Shown one piece after another: positions 54,401 through 63,117 of a stretch of DNA of 64,000 nucleotides. Where the stretch lies: NCBI GenBank assembly GCA_965660815.1, contig CBFIBG010000008.1, forward strand, positions 1 to 64,000, in the 5' to 3' direction. Both the position numbers and the translations under genes were made by a program. The notes beneath the pieces are model-generated. The model saw only the letters and a program-made list of their open reading frames with translations. It was not told the origin of the DNA and did no database searches. This DNA is from Glaciecola sp965660815 (GTDB lineage Bacteria; Pseudomonadota; Gammaproteobacteria; Enterobacterales; Alteromonadaceae). Numbering within the stretch: the stretch's first letter is position 1; every line of letters begins with the position of its first letter.

Positions 54401-54458
54401 CTTTGAAAAGTTTAGACCTAAACATCCCATAGAAGTACTAGCAACGCTGCTAGATTAG
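51420..54458 (+). CDS. ydiJ: FAD-linked oxidase with 4Fe-4S domain (YdiJ-like)
   Basis: The roughly 1012-residue protein has an N-terminal FAD-binding PCMH domain (about 45-270), an FAD oxidase C-terminal domain (about 290-540), a 4Fe-4S ferredoxin region (C-N-G-N-G-L-C, then C-L-A-C-K-S-C-S-S-Q-C-P-V) and a CCG domain (V-G-C-C-G-M-A-G-T-Y-G) near the end. This is the layout of E. coli YdiJ (1018 residues) and D-2-hydroxyglutarate/D-lactate dehydrogenases. It likely oxidises a D-2-hydroxy acid. Two adjacent TTG codons could start it; 51420 has AAGGAG seven bases upstream and is preferred. Confidence 0.92.
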   Translation: MNALPAITPQDNLSSPVMGFIQALQSTKFTGDVDMSYSSRMAVATDNSIYQKLPQAVVFPKSVEDLSIIAKLSLNLADVTFSARGGGTGTNGQSLTPGIVVDTSRYMNRILELNLEEKWVKVESGVVKDALNDFLAPHGYFFSPDLSTSNRATIGGMISTDASGQGSLVYGKTSDHLLGLTAILSSGDVLHTQPKGIDEIKKLAQEDTPIGKIYKQIMDTCVDKRSQIIEKFPRLNRFLTGYDLEHAFDNEKQTIDAGRLIAGAEGSLAFIAEAKLNITKIPNFTTLVNIKYNNFESALRHAPSMIEAQATSVETVDSKVLGLARSDIIWHSVSDLISEVPNQPMDGLNMVEYNSDNQAHIDEKIETLKARLDSEIANKQNGVIGYQITSDKVQIKKVYAMRKKAVGLLGKTKGSKKPIAFAEDTAVPPENLADFIMEFRALLDSHSLDYGMFGHVDAGVLHVRPALDLCDPEQEKLVNKISDQVVALVAKYGGLMWGEHGKGYRSQYAPEFFGEELYTELRKLKSAFDPNNKMNPGKICTPIDSTANLVQVSDVKRATYDRVIPIAYKQEFEPAMSCNGNGLCFNYDTTSPMCPSSKITQDRRHSPKGRATLIREWLYQLNQHGFAADSISPASFSGNVFSKFKRLLNPKDDFNHEVFEAMNGCLACKSCSSQCPVGVDVPDFRAKFLAIYYTRYFRPLKDYFVAHVETLTPLMAKAPKFFNALTQSTVSAWVLKKTIGYVDTPELSSPPLAKRVDDYCKVLDNDSMLTSLESLSASERSKHILIVQDPFTSFYDASVVEHLALFASKIGKQPILLPFSPNGKPQHVKGFLKEFEKTAQKTSEFLNKVAKLNIPMVGADASLVLCYRDEYVKTLGIQAHNFSVYTVSEWLNDICDELPRNKIDTEDTHYQLLAHCSEKTAIPETETTWKNIYEHFGLNLTPMSVGCCGMAGTYGHELEHFDNSKGIYELSWSTRAKNDNILVTGYSCRSQVKRFEKFRPKHPIEVLATLLD

Positions 54459-54530
54459 ATTGTTTGAATGGTTTAGGTGGCAATATATGGCGCATACTTT
54501 TGTGTTAATAATAATTAGAAAGAGAAAATA

Positions 54531-54968
54531 ATGGAATTATCCTATCAACCTTCCAGTGAAAAGAACCCCGTTACTGATCAATCTAGTCTCGAGCAATGGG
54601 TAAGAGAACAATTTCAACGGGCAAACATGCATTTAGCTAAAAATGGCATATTGTTTGACACTGTATTCACTGAAAACTGTCGTTATCTTGCTCCTACACT
54701 GGCTGTTTGGAAAATCAAAGACAGAGACAACAAGGCGTATTGGGTAATTTCTGGCGACGTTCCGGTTGATTTTTTGACTGCGACAGTAGCGGCAAACGCC
54801 AGAGAAGCAACGAAACATTTCTCATTGGCTTGGCAATTAAAAGCGGAAGCAATAATGAGCGAACCGTCTTCTGATCCAGTGCAAAATGATTTCGCGGAGT
54901 TATTGATTAAAAAAGCTGAAATGCTGTATCAAATGCAAGCTAAAGATGAATGGTGGAGCAACGAGTAA
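54531..54968 (+). CDS. DUF4826 family protein
   Basis: The 145-residue protein has W-V-R-E-Q-F-Q-R-A-N near 23 and the block Y-W-V-I-S-G-D-V-P-V-D-F-L near 73, followed by R-E-A-T-K-H-F-S-L-A-W-Q-L-K-A-E. This matches my recollection of DUF4826, a family common in Alteromonadales and Shewanella. It is soluble and has no known function. It is 72 bases after ydiJ, preceded by AGAAAG, and may be its own unit. Confidence 0.75.
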   Translation: MELSYQPSSEKNPVTDQSSLEQWVREQFQRANMHLAKNGILFDTVFTENCRYLAPTLAVWKIKDRDNKAYWVISGDVPVDFLTATVAANAREATKHFSLAWQLKAEAIMSEPSSDPVQNDFAELLIKKAEMLYQMQAKDEWWSNE

Positions 54969-54978
54969 ACAATTGCGA

Positions 54979-55013
54979 TGCGTATCTTACTGTTTAAACT
55001 GACAAGATACGCA
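54979..55013. terminator. long hairpin between convergent genes
   Basis: TGCGTATCTT and AAGATACGCA form a perfect 10-bp stem with a 15-base loop. There is no clear T-run, so termination is likely but weaker. Confidence 0.55.
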
Positions 55014-55031
55014 CTCTTTAAACACACAGTA

Positions 55032-55325
55032 TCACTCTTCTGTGTTCGTAATTTCAGATATCTTAGCAGTGTGTGATTGTCCTTTTTGTAACTTTCCTTG
55101 TTGTTTGACGACCTTAATATCCTGATCTTTATACAATTGTAATGCCGGCAGAACGAGAACAAATTGCTCCAAATTTATGTTCTTTTTTTGCTTGTCAGAC
55201 ACTATTTGTACCAATTCTTCTTTGCTGAGTAATTGCTTCTGCAATTCGGTATTTTCAATAGGCATTGATGCCTGAATAGGTGTCAAATTTGAAACCAATG
55301 AGATTAAAGGTATAGAAATGTTCAT
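55032..55325 (-). CDS. small hypothetical protein, 97 residues
   Basis: I do not recognise this protein. It has a hydrophobic start (M-N-I-S-I-P-L-I-S-L-V) and then a polar, Gln- and Lys-rich body, probably helical. AAGGA lies seven bases upstream of the ATG, which supports translation. It is divergent from gcvA with about 200 AT-rich bases between, so gcvA might control it. There is no homology claim. Confidence 0.55.
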   Translation of the reverse strand: MNISIPLISLVSNLTPIQASMPIENTELQKQLLSKEELVQIVSDKQKKNINLEQFVLVLPALQLYKDQDIKVVKQQGKLQKGQSHTAKISEITNTEE

Positions 55326-55535
55326 TCATAAATCCTTAAAGTATGTTAATAAAAATAATCAATTTTTAAATAATGGTTAATTAAATTGATGAAAATATAA
55401 ATTATTGAAATAAATTAATTTATTCAGTAATTTCAAAGAATGTTACGGCAGTAAATGAAAAAAGATAAACAATATATATTGATTTTTTACATTAGAAAAA
55501 CTAATCTTTAATACAGTATTTATTGGAACTGATTT

Positions 55536-56423
55536 ATGCACAAACGATTGCCTCCACTTAACTCACTAAAAGCATTTGAATCCGCTGCTAGAAATTTGAG
55601 CTTTACCAAAGCGGCGGACGAATTATTTGTTACTCAGGCCGCTATAAGTCATCAAATTAAAAGTTTGGAGAGTTATTTATCAATAAAACTATTCCATCGG
55701 AGAAATCGTGCCCTTTTATTAACAGAAGAAGGTCAATCGTATTTTCATGATTTACGTGATATTTTTCAAAATATGCAAGAGGCCACCGAGCGATTGGTTG
55801 CACTTGGCTCAAAAGGAGCAATAACAATTGCAACACCTCCAAGTTTTGCAGCAAAGTGGCTTGTTCCCAAATTGCATGAGTTTTCATCGTTGCATTCAGA
55901 CATTGATGTGCGAATTAAAGCGGTTGACAGTGACGAAGGTTTCTTAGATGACTCTGTTGATATTGCCGTTTACTATGGCAAAGGGAAATGGCAGGGGTTA
56001 AAAAGTATTAATCTGTTAAGGGAGTTTTTGACTCCAATGTGCTCACCTTTACTTTTGCAGCGTGGAAAGGCTTTAACTCACCTAAAAGATCTCGAGAATC
56101 ATACATTATTGCACGACAATACCAGAAGAGCGTGGAAAACATGGCTACAACATTTCAATATAAATCATATTAATGTAAATCATGGTCCCATTTTTAGCCA
56201 CACTATGCTGGTGTTGCAAGCGGCGAGCAATGGGCAAGGCATTGCTTTATCAGATACCGTTCTGGCGAAACCAGAACTAGAAAGCGGGCGGCTAATATGT
56301 CCCTTTTCAGAAAAGATCGAGTCTATTAATGCCCATTATCTGGTGTGCAAAGAATCTCAAGCAGAGATAAATAAAATTAGAGTGTTCAGTGATTGGATGC
56401 TAGATATGGTTGCGCGAGATTAA
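55536..56423 (+). CDS. gcvA: GcvA-type LysR regulator
   Basis: The 295-residue protein opens with P-P-L-N-S-L-K-A-F-E-S-A-A-R-N-L-S-F-T-K-A, the GcvA signature, followed by T-Q-A-A-I-S-H-Q-I. In E. coli GcvA controls the glycine cleavage operon, and gcvA-ygdD-rlmM are neighbours as here. The gcv operon is not in the window. Orthology is supported by synteny, and glycine as effector is inferred. Confidence 0.88.
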   Translation: MHKRLPPLNSLKAFESAARNLSFTKAADELFVTQAAISHQIKSLESYLSIKLFHRRNRALLLTEEGQSYFHDLRDIFQNMQEATERLVALGSKGAITIATPPSFAAKWLVPKLHEFSSLHSDIDVRIKAVDSDEGFLDDSVDIAVYYGKGKWQGLKSINLLREFLTPMCSPLLLQRGKALTHLKDLENHTLLHDNTRRAWKTWLQHFNINHINVNHGPIFSHTMLVLQAASNGQGIALSDTVLAKPELESGRLICPFSEKIESINAHYLVCKESQAEINKIRVFSDWMLDMVARD

Positions 56424-56498
56424 GGCATTGACTGATGGTCACTTAATCAACATATATTGGATTTGTAAGTAAAGGTTTATATGATAAAAAGCAAATCG

Positions 56499-56909
56499 AT
56501 GAATTTCAAAATATGGTTTATCTTAGCATCGAGCTTGGCTCTCTTAAGTGTTGCTATGGGGGCGTTTGCTGCGCATGCTTTAAAAGAACAGTTAGGTGAA
56601 TATGAGTTATCGATTGTAGAGACAGCCGCAAGGTATCAAATGTACCATGCTTTGGCGATGTTCCTAGTCACGTTATTAGCGCTTCTACTTTGGCGGCAAA
56701 GAGGTCATTCTAGAGTGCTGTTGTGCGTAAATTATGCTTTTACTATAGGGATTCTATTGTTTTCAGGTAGTTTGTATGCATTGGCACTGCTCGGTTTCAA
56801 ATGGCTGGTGTATGTAACACCAATCGGTGGGATTGCATTATTAGTGGCGTGGATTCTTTTAATTCGGTTTTGTGCCAAAACCGAGTTTGAATCGATTTTA
56901 AACGAGTAA
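56499..56909 (+). CDS. DUF423 membrane protein (YgdD-like)
   Basis: About 136 residues with four hydrophobic helices. The N-terminus has A-M-G-A-F-A-A-H-A-L, the middle has Y-Q-M-Y-H-A-L-A and F-S-G-S-L-Y-A-L-A-L, and the last helix has V-T-P-I-G-G. These are DUF423 hallmarks. An in-frame ATG at 56481 would add six residues. It sits between gcvA and rlmM, as E. coli ygdD does. Function is unknown; inner-membrane location is inferred. Confidence 0.88.
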   Translation: MNFKIWFILASSLALLSVAMGAFAAHALKEQLGEYELSIVETAARYQMYHALAMFLVTLLALLLWRQRGHSRVLLCVNYAFTIGILLFSGSLYALALLGFKWLVYVTPIGGIALLVAWILLIRFCAKTEFESILNE

Positions 56910-56913
56910 ACTC

Positions 56914-58050
56914 ATGCAGTGTGTTTTTTATTGTAGGTCAGGCTATGAATCAGACGTAACATTGGAACTTGAAACTAAGTTAGCAGAAAAAGGACTTTAT
57001 GGGTTTGCTAAGTATTCAAAAAATCAAGGATACATTCATTACACATTGTTAAATGTCCCCAAGTCCAATTTTGTAAATGCTCTTGAAGTATTGAAACAGT
57101 TGCCAAGTTGGCAGGGATTAGTATTTGCAAGACAAAAATTAATTGAAGTATCTTGCATTGAGCTATCAAAAGAAGATCGTATTTCGCCAATATTAAAAGC
57201 TCTTCGCGATAGTGATTTTTCATTATGTGGCGACCTGTTTATTGAATACCCAGATACAGAGTCTGGAAAGCAAATCGCCAAATTCTGTAAAAAATTTACC
57301 GTCGTTATGCGTCAAGCATTGAGAAAACACCGTATTCTTAGCAAACAACCTAATCCATCTTTACCATATATTCATATTTTGTTTGAGACGAGCGAGCGAT
57401 GCAGTATTTGTGTCAGTGCAAGTGGCGACAGAAGTGAGTATCCATTAGGTATCAAACGACTCAAAATGCCCCAAAATGCACCTAGTAGATCCGTGCTAAA
57501 ATTAGAAGAGGCGATGAATAGTTTTTTCACTAAAAGCCAGCAGGAAGCCCTTTTTAAAACCAGTATGCTTTCGGTCGATTTAGGCGCTTGTCCTGGCGGC
57601 TGGACGTATCAATTGGTCCAACACGGATTGAATGTCGAAGCGGTTGACCATGGCCTGATAGATGACAACCTTATGCAAACGGGCAAGGTAAAACATTTTT
57701 CGGAAGATGGTTTTAAGTATCGCCCTGTTCATGGCCATGTTGACTGGTTAGTATGCGACATGATTGAACAGCCTACGAGAGTGTCACAACTAATACTACA
57801 ATGGATGATGAGCGGATGGGCAAACGCCAGCATATTTAACCTTAAACTGCCAATGAGCAAAAGAGCCAAGGTCGTTTTTCCGATACTTGACGATATTAAG
57901 AGTAAGTTGTTGGGTAAATACCCAGATGCCATCATCAAGGCGAAACACTTGTATCATAATCGCGACGAGGTAACGGTACTAATCATCGTTAATAGTCAAA
58001 TGTTAAACGATTTTAAAACGTTAGAGCACAACACAAAATCTGAATATTGA
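56914..58050 (+). CDS. rlmM: 23S rRNA 2'-O-ribose C2498 methyltransferase
   Basis: The 378-residue protein has an N-terminal THUMP-like region and a C-terminal Rossmann methyltransferase domain with the SAM motif D-L-G-A-C-P-G-G-W near residue 222 and the catalytic-region C-D-M and L-K-L-P. It methylates C2498 of 23S rRNA. E. coli RlmM has 366 residues. It starts four bases after the DUF423 gene and is cotranscribed. Confidence 0.94.
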   Translation: MQCVFYCRSGYESDVTLELETKLAEKGLYGFAKYSKNQGYIHYTLLNVPKSNFVNALEVLKQLPSWQGLVFARQKLIEVSCIELSKEDRISPILKALRDSDFSLCGDLFIEYPDTESGKQIAKFCKKFTVVMRQALRKHRILSKQPNPSLPYIHILFETSERCSICVSASGDRSEYPLGIKRLKMPQNAPSRSVLKLEEAMNSFFTKSQQEALFKTSMLSVDLGACPGGWTYQLVQHGLNVEAVDHGLIDDNLMQTGKVKHFSEDGFKYRPVHGHVDWLVCDMIEQPTRVSQLILQWMMSGWANASIFNLKLPMSKRAKVVFPILDDIKSKLLGKYPDAIIKAKHLYHNRDEVTVLIIVNSQMLNDFKTLEHNTKSEY

Positions 58051-58197
58051 AAAACATAACCCTCAACCCTATTTAACACGTAGCCATCGATGCGCTTTTG
58101 GCATTCTTTGAATGAATATTAACCCTTATTTATACCTATTTTTGTATAGATTTAAAAATTTACGTTTAAAGTGGTGTAATTTCTGCTCAATGATCTA

Positions 58198-58203
58198 TAT
58201 AAT
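58198..58203 (+). promoter_or_regulatory. -10 element of the EF-G gene
   Basis: A perfect TATAAT lies 39 bases upstream of the start codon. The matching -35 region (TGTAAT at 58175-58180, 17 bases upstream) is weak. Confidence 0.45.
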
Positions 58204-58241
58204 TCGCCCGAAATTTTTAACGAACCAATTAAGTGGATAGC

Positions 58242-60332
58242 ATGTCTGATTTATCTCATTACAGAAACATTGGTATTTTTGCTCACGTAGACGCGGGTAA
58301 AACGACCACGACAGAAAGAATTTTGAAACTAACGGGTAAAATCCATAAAACCGGTGAAGTACACGACGGTGAATCAACTACCGACTTCATGGAGCAAGAA
58401 GCTGAGCGCGGTATAACCATTCAGTCAGCTGCAACCACATGTTTCTGGAAAGATCATAGAATGAATATCATTGATACTCCAGGGCACGTTGACTTCACGG
58501 TTGAAGTTTATCGTTCTTTGAAAGTGTTAGACGGTGGTGTTGGTGTATTTTGTGGTTCTGGTGGTGTTGAACCTCAGTCAGAAACTAACTGGCGCTATGC
58601 TAACGAATCAGAGGTTGCACGTGTTATCTTTGTTAACAAATTAGACCGTATGGGTGCTGATTTTTACCGTGTTGTTAAGCAAGTTAAAGACGTACTTGGC
58701 GCTAACCCTTTGGTTATGGCACTGCCTATCGGCATTGAAGACGATTTCGTGGGCATTGTTGATGTACTTGAGAAGAAAGCCTACATCTGGGACGACACTG
58801 GGCTTCCAGAAAATTACGAAGTGACTGATGTTCCTGCGGACATGGTAGACAAAGTTAACGAGTACCATGAGCAATTGGTTGAAACTGCTGTAGAGCAAGA
58901 CGACGATTTAATGATGGCGTACATGGATGGAGAAGAGCCTTCAATTGAAGATCTCAAGCGTTGTATTCGTGACGGTACTCGTAAGTTAGATTTCTTCCCA
59001 ACTTACTGTGGTTCGGCGTTTAAAAACAAAGGTGTTCAAAATGTTCTTGACGCCGTTGTTGACTACTTGCCAAGCCCAACAGAAGTTGATCCTCAAGATC
59101 TAACCGATCCTGAAACAGGCGAAGCGACAGGCGAAAAAGCCTTGGTGTCTGTTGACGAACCATTCAGAGCACTAGCATTTAAAATAATGGACGACCGTTT
59201 CGGCGCGTTAACCTTTATCCGTGTGTACTCCGGTGTGTTGAACAAGGGTGATACCATTCTTAACTCCGCGACCGGTAAAACAGAGCGTATTGGCCGAATG
59301 GTTGAAATGCACGCCGATGACCGTACCGAACTAAGCAGTGCAAAAGCGGGTGATATCATTGCAATTGTTGGTATGAAAAACGTGCAAACCGGTCACACAC
59401 TTTGCGATCCGAAACACGAATGTACGCTTGAACCAATGATCTTCCCAGATCCGGTAATTTCTATTGCTGTTGCGCCTAAAGATAAAGGCTCGACAGAAAA
59501 AATGGGTATCGCGATTGGTAAAATGGTTGCTGAAGATCCGTCATTCCAAGTTGAAACTGACGAAGACTCAGGCGAGACTATTCTTAAGGGAATGGGTGAG
59601 CTTCACTTAGACATTAAAGTAGATATTTTAAAGCGTACATACGGCGTAGACTTAGTGGTTGGTCAGCCTCAGGTTGCATATCGCGAAACTATTACGACGC
59701 CGGTTGAAGATTCTTACACGCACAAGAAACAATCTGGTGGTTCTGGTCAGTTTGGTAAAATTGACTATAAAATCCGTCCAGGCGAGCCAAACAGCGGCTT
59801 TGTTTTCACATCTACCGTGGTAGGTGGTAACGTACCTAAAGAATTCTTCCCAGCTATCGAGAAAGGTTTTAAAGGTATGATGGCAGAAGGCGTGTTGGCT
59901 GGATTCCCAGTACTAGACGTTGAAATTGAATTGTTCGACGGTGGATTCCACGCGGTTGACTCCTCAGCTGTCGCGTTTGAGATTGCTGCTAAAGGCGCAT
60001 TCCGTCAATCCATCCCTAAAGCTGGACCTCAGTTAATTGAACCAATCATGAAAGTTGATGTGTTTACACCTGAAGACCACGTTGGTGATGTTATTGGTGA
60101 TTTAAACCGTCGTCGTGGCATGATTAAAGACCAAGAAGCGGGTGCGACAGGCGTACGTGTTAAAGCAGACGTTCCACTTTCTGAAATGTTTGGCTATATC
60201 GGTCACCTGCGTACAATGACATCTGGTCGTGGCCAGTTCTCTAGGGAGTTCTCGCACTACAACCCATGTCCTGCTAACGTGTCTGAAAAAGTAATTGAAG
60301 AAGTTAAAGCGCGTAAAGAAGCGAAAAAGTAA
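58242..60332 (+). CDS. fusA: elongation factor G, second (FusB-like) paralogue
   Basis: The 696-residue GTPase has A-H-V-D-A-G-K-T-T-T (G1), D-T-P-G-H-V-D-F (G3) and N-K-L-D (G4), then domains II-V. The early sequence S-D-L-S-H-Y-R-N-I-G-I-F-A-H and G-S-G-G-V-E-P-Q-S-E resemble the second EF-G found in Vibrio, Shewanella and Pseudoalteromonas. It stands alone, away from the rpsL-rpsG-tuf cluster. It is probably a translocase or recycling factor. The start is placed at ATG 58242 (MSDL); a GTG nine bases upstream would add three residues. Confidence 0.92.
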   Translation: MSDLSHYRNIGIFAHVDAGKTTTTERILKLTGKIHKTGEVHDGESTTDFMEQEAERGITIQSAATTCFWKDHRMNIIDTPGHVDFTVEVYRSLKVLDGGVGVFCGSGGVEPQSETNWRYANESEVARVIFVNKLDRMGADFYRVVKQVKDVLGANPLVMALPIGIEDDFVGIVDVLEKKAYIWDDTGLPENYEVTDVPADMVDKVNEYHEQLVETAVEQDDDLMMAYMDGEEPSIEDLKRCIRDGTRKLDFFPTYCGSAFKNKGVQNVLDAVVDYLPSPTEVDPQDLTDPETGEATGEKALVSVDEPFRALAFKIMDDRFGALTFIRVYSGVLNKGDTILNSATGKTERIGRMVEMHADDRTELSSAKAGDIIAIVGMKNVQTGHTLCDPKHECTLEPMIFPDPVISIAVAPKDKGSTEKMGIAIGKMVAEDPSFQVETDEDSGETILKGMGELHLDIKVDILKRTYGVDLVVGQPQVAYRETITTPVEDSYTHKKQSGGSGQFGKIDYKIRPGEPNSGFVFTSTVVGGNVPKEFFPAIEKGFKGMMAEGVLAGFPVLDVEIELFDGGFHAVDSSAVAFEIAAKGAFRQSIPKAGPQLIEPIMKVDVFTPEDHVGDVIGDLNRRRGMIKDQEAGATGVRVKADVPLSEMFGYIGHLRTMTSGRGQFSREFSHYNPCPANVSEKVIEEVKARKEAKK

Positions 60333-60383
60333 CAGTTCTTTAAATACCTTGATTTTGTCATAGTTTTATAACTTGACGTGATT

Positions 60384-60419
60384 TTAAAAAAACCAGTGAC
60401 CTCAGTTGCTGGTTTTTTT
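60384..60419 (+). terminator. intrinsic terminator of the EF-G gene
   Basis: ACCAGTGAC pairs with GTTGCTGGT (two G:U) around CTCA, flanked by A7 and T7. It acts on both strands. Confidence 0.88.
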
Positions 60420-60674
60420 ATGCCTTTGAAACACTTGATTCAAGATAGTCAAATTAATCGCGACTCTTCGGTTTATTGGTTCAAGGTTGTAGGTCTGGAC
60501 TTGTATGTTTGCTAATAGACCGATTTGAAACAGGGAACATATTCAAACAGATTAATCATCACATTTTTGCGCGTTTGCATTTTTTTAAAGCAAAGGCGAT
60601 CACAATCAGTGCAAAATAACGAGTAAACATTTTCCCATATTACTTAAATATATGAATTTATTACTTAAAAAAAA

Positions 60675-60690
60675 TGGCATCAAACTTGTA
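60675..60690 (+). promoter_or_regulatory. sigma-54-like promoter
   Basis: TGGCAT-N5-TTGTA fits the -24/-12 pattern TGGCAC-N5-TTGCA, with the GG and the -12 element 10 bases apart and GT in place of GC. Transcription would start near 60701. No plus-strand gene follows. Confidence 0.45.
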
Positions 60691-60751
60691 TTATGAGTAA
60701 TGTGTGTGTAAGTGTGTGACATGTAGTAGTGTGCATGTTATGCGAGCGATC

Positions 60752-60785
60752 GGCTGTCCTATCTCAGTTCCTTGGTAGGGCAGCC
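60752..60785. other. 10-bp stem hairpin
   Basis: GGCTGTCCTA (60752-60761) pairs with TAGGGCAGCC (60776-60785), one G:U, around a 14-base loop. It lies about 50 bases after the predicted sigma-54 start. Confidence 0.6.
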
Positions 60786-61038
60786 ACTTTACTATTTCCA
60801 TCATCAATCGACACCAAGTTGTGTGACATCGTTGTCATTATAAATGCCCCGTAACCATCGACGATACTATCCGTACTTGTGGGATTTGTACTCTAAACAA
60901 ACCATCAGAATAAAAGACCGTAGGCCTTCAATCGCGGCTGCTAGTTTTTTTACTCGGAATACGCCCTTCATAGTTATGTTGAGAACGACGCTTTAGATAA
61001 GTTAATTGCTAACAATCAGCATACTTAGTTAATACGTT

Positions 61039-63117
61039 TTATTGAGTATTACCCTCAATACGTCCAGCTTGTTTAATTTCTTTAACGGAGTGATTAAGAA
61101 TGAGTCCTTTATACCTAATAAGCTCTTTTTGCAATTTAAGTTTTTCGGCGTCATTGCTCGAGCATTGATAATTCGTACGATAATACAGGTCCGAAAAACT
61201 CTTTAAATATTCAAAAAATTGAGGGGATAGTTGGTTATCAATTCGTTTAATGAAATTTTTCAATGATTCATTTTTATTTCTCTTTAAGCCCTGCTTATCC
61301 AAGAAGTTAAGTACTGCAGATACTGTAGGTTCTTTGTCTTTCCTAAACCATTTCCTATAAGGTAAAAATAAAACAGTAAGAAAAATGACAATAACGATAA
61401 TACTTAGAATCAAGAACGTAAATAAAGTCTGATAACTCAGTTCACCGAACAGCTTTTTGATAAGATCTATTTGGGTGCGTTGGTCAAAGTTTAATACTAA
61501 TTGATGCCAGTTGTGATCGAGTATGGCCAAGTATTCATTAAGTTTATTAAATACAGGAAGATCCCAAATATCGGCCGATTGTTCAATCAATATAGAGGAT
61601 TCGGACTCATCTAAAGCAGACATCAGACCTAATAAGGTTCTATTGGGCGCAACTAGCGCCGTAGGATCAAAGGCTACCCAGCCATTTTGTGGTTCATATG
61701 CCTCCAACCAAGCATGAGCATCATATTGATATACACTCATCACATTGTTTCCCTGTACTTGTCCTCCTTGATATCCAGCTACCATACGGGCTGGAATGTT
61801 AGCTAACCTTAACATGTAGGTCATTGCAGAAGCGTAGTGGGAACAAAATCCACGCTGATTATCAAACAAAAATTCATCTACGGGCGACTGCTGCATCAAA
61901 GGAGGCTTTAATGTGTATGTGAATGGTTGAGTTAAAAAATACGATTGAATGGTTCCTACGATCTCATTAAATGTCATTGACTCATCAATATTGTTTTGAA
62001 CCCATTCAACAGTTCTCGTATTTCCGGTTTTAGGGACTTGCAGATAGCGTTCATAATCCTGTTGAACGTCATAACTTGCTCTAGGTGCTTGAGTATATGA
62101 GTTCAGCATGTAAAAAGTCGGTTTATTTTGAGGATTGGTTTGGAACAATTGATACTGACGGTTTACTTTAGGGCTAATATTTCCAATCGAATAGTTAACA
62201 GCGGGGATGTCCAGAGAATATAACCAAGGCGTATTATTTGGCTGTGCAATAATTAGATATTGGTAGTTAATAGAAGACTCATTTCGTAAATTCGCCTCAC
62301 TTTCAAGCAATATTTGTTGGTAATTGTATTGCGCCTTATTGAGCCGCCAAGTTTTTCCGTCAAAATAATCCAATACTATTGAACGCCAATATCGTTCCTG
62401 TACAGGTGGAATTTTACCATTGGCAAATTCAGCACGAAATACCAATTCATCCGATTGAGCTAGGTTTGCAATATCGCCGGGAGTAATCTGCTCTGATAAG
62501 CCTGTTTGGGTGTTGATATCAGTTGGAGCATGCCAAAAAGGTGGTAATCTCGGTGTGACAATAAACAATAGCAACATGATGGGAAATGACTGAATGATCA
62601 TTTTAATGCTCTGTTGCACGCTTCGCTGTATGTCTAAATTACCTCTATTCAATAAAAACGCAGTGACAAAAAGGATGACTAAGCAAGCAAAATAGTAAGC
62701 AACAATATATACGTTTTGATTGTACAAGAAGCCGCAAGCAATGAGGAAAAATAAAATTATCAACACTAAATGATAGTCGCTCTGACTACTGAGATTAATA
62801 AGTTTTAAACAAGCCGCAACTACCAACAAATTAATCATGGTTGCGATAAGACCAAATGTGTTAGATAAATATATCAGCAGACACATGCAAAAAATGGCGA
62901 GTAAATTAAGAGTAATGTTTTTAACGCTTGGTAAGCCGCTTTTTAAGCGCAAATAGGCGATAATGATTGCACAGGCGCACAGCACCCATACCCAGCCCAT
63001 CAAAGGCTCACTCAATGTAATCAGTACCATGCAAAATACAATTACCAAGGTTCCATAGATTGGAATGCTTTCTACTATAGGATTGACGTCTTTTCGTTTG
63101 GTCTTATTATTTTTCAT
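61039..63117 (-). CDS. TgpA-like transglutaminase membrane protein
   Basis: The 692-residue protein has six or so N-terminal membrane helices (DUF3488, to about residue 180), a large periplasmic transglutaminase domain with the triad C425 (G-F-C-S-H-Y), H468 (D-A-H-A-W) and D484 (A-F-D-P-T), a further helix near 560, and a C-terminal DUF4129-like cytoplasmic part. Pseudomonas TgpA has this layout. I place the start at 63117 (MKNNK), which overlaps the DUF58 stop by 11 bases; an ATG further upstream lies inside the DUF58 gene. The substrate is unknown. Confidence 0.9.
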   Translation of the reverse strand: MKNNKTKRKDVNPIVESIPIYGTLVIVFCMVLITLSEPLMGWVWVLCACAIIIAYLRLKSGLPSVKNITLNLLAIFCMCLLIYLSNTFGLIATMINLLVVAACLKLINLSSQSDYHLVLIILFFLIACGFLYNQNVYIVAYYFACLVILFVTAFLLNRGNLDIQRSVQQSIKMIIQSFPIMLLLFIVTPRLPPFWHAPTDINTQTGLSEQITPGDIANLAQSDELVFRAEFANGKIPPVQERYWRSIVLDYFDGKTWRLNKAQYNYQQILLESEANLRNESSINYQYLIIAQPNNTPWLYSLDIPAVNYSIGNISPKVNRQYQLFQTNPQNKPTFYMLNSYTQAPRASYDVQQDYERYLQVPKTGNTRTVEWVQNNIDESMTFNEIVGTIQSYFLTQPFTYTLKPPLMQQSPVDEFLFDNQRGFCSHYASAMTYMLRLANIPARMVAGYQGGQVQGNNVMSVYQYDAHAWLEAYEPQNGWVAFDPTALVAPNRTLLGLMSALDESESSILIEQSADIWDLPVFNKLNEYLAILDHNWHQLVLNFDQRTQIDLIKKLFGELSYQTLFTFLILSIIVIVIFLTVLFLPYRKWFRKDKEPTVSAVLNFLDKQGLKRNKNESLKNFIKRIDNQLSPQFFEYLKSFSDLYYRTNYQCSSNDAEKLKLQKELIRYKGLILNHSVKEIKQAGRIEGNTQ

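Larger units (their letters stand above)
60420..61038. other. 600-base non-coding stretch with RNA-gene signals
   Basis: No supported protein gene. It contains a sigma-54-like promoter at 60675-60690, GT-rich repeats (60710-60740), a hairpin at 60752-60785 and a T-run at 60944-60951 after a partial stem. Together these could mark a small RNA (see findings). Confidence 0.45.
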
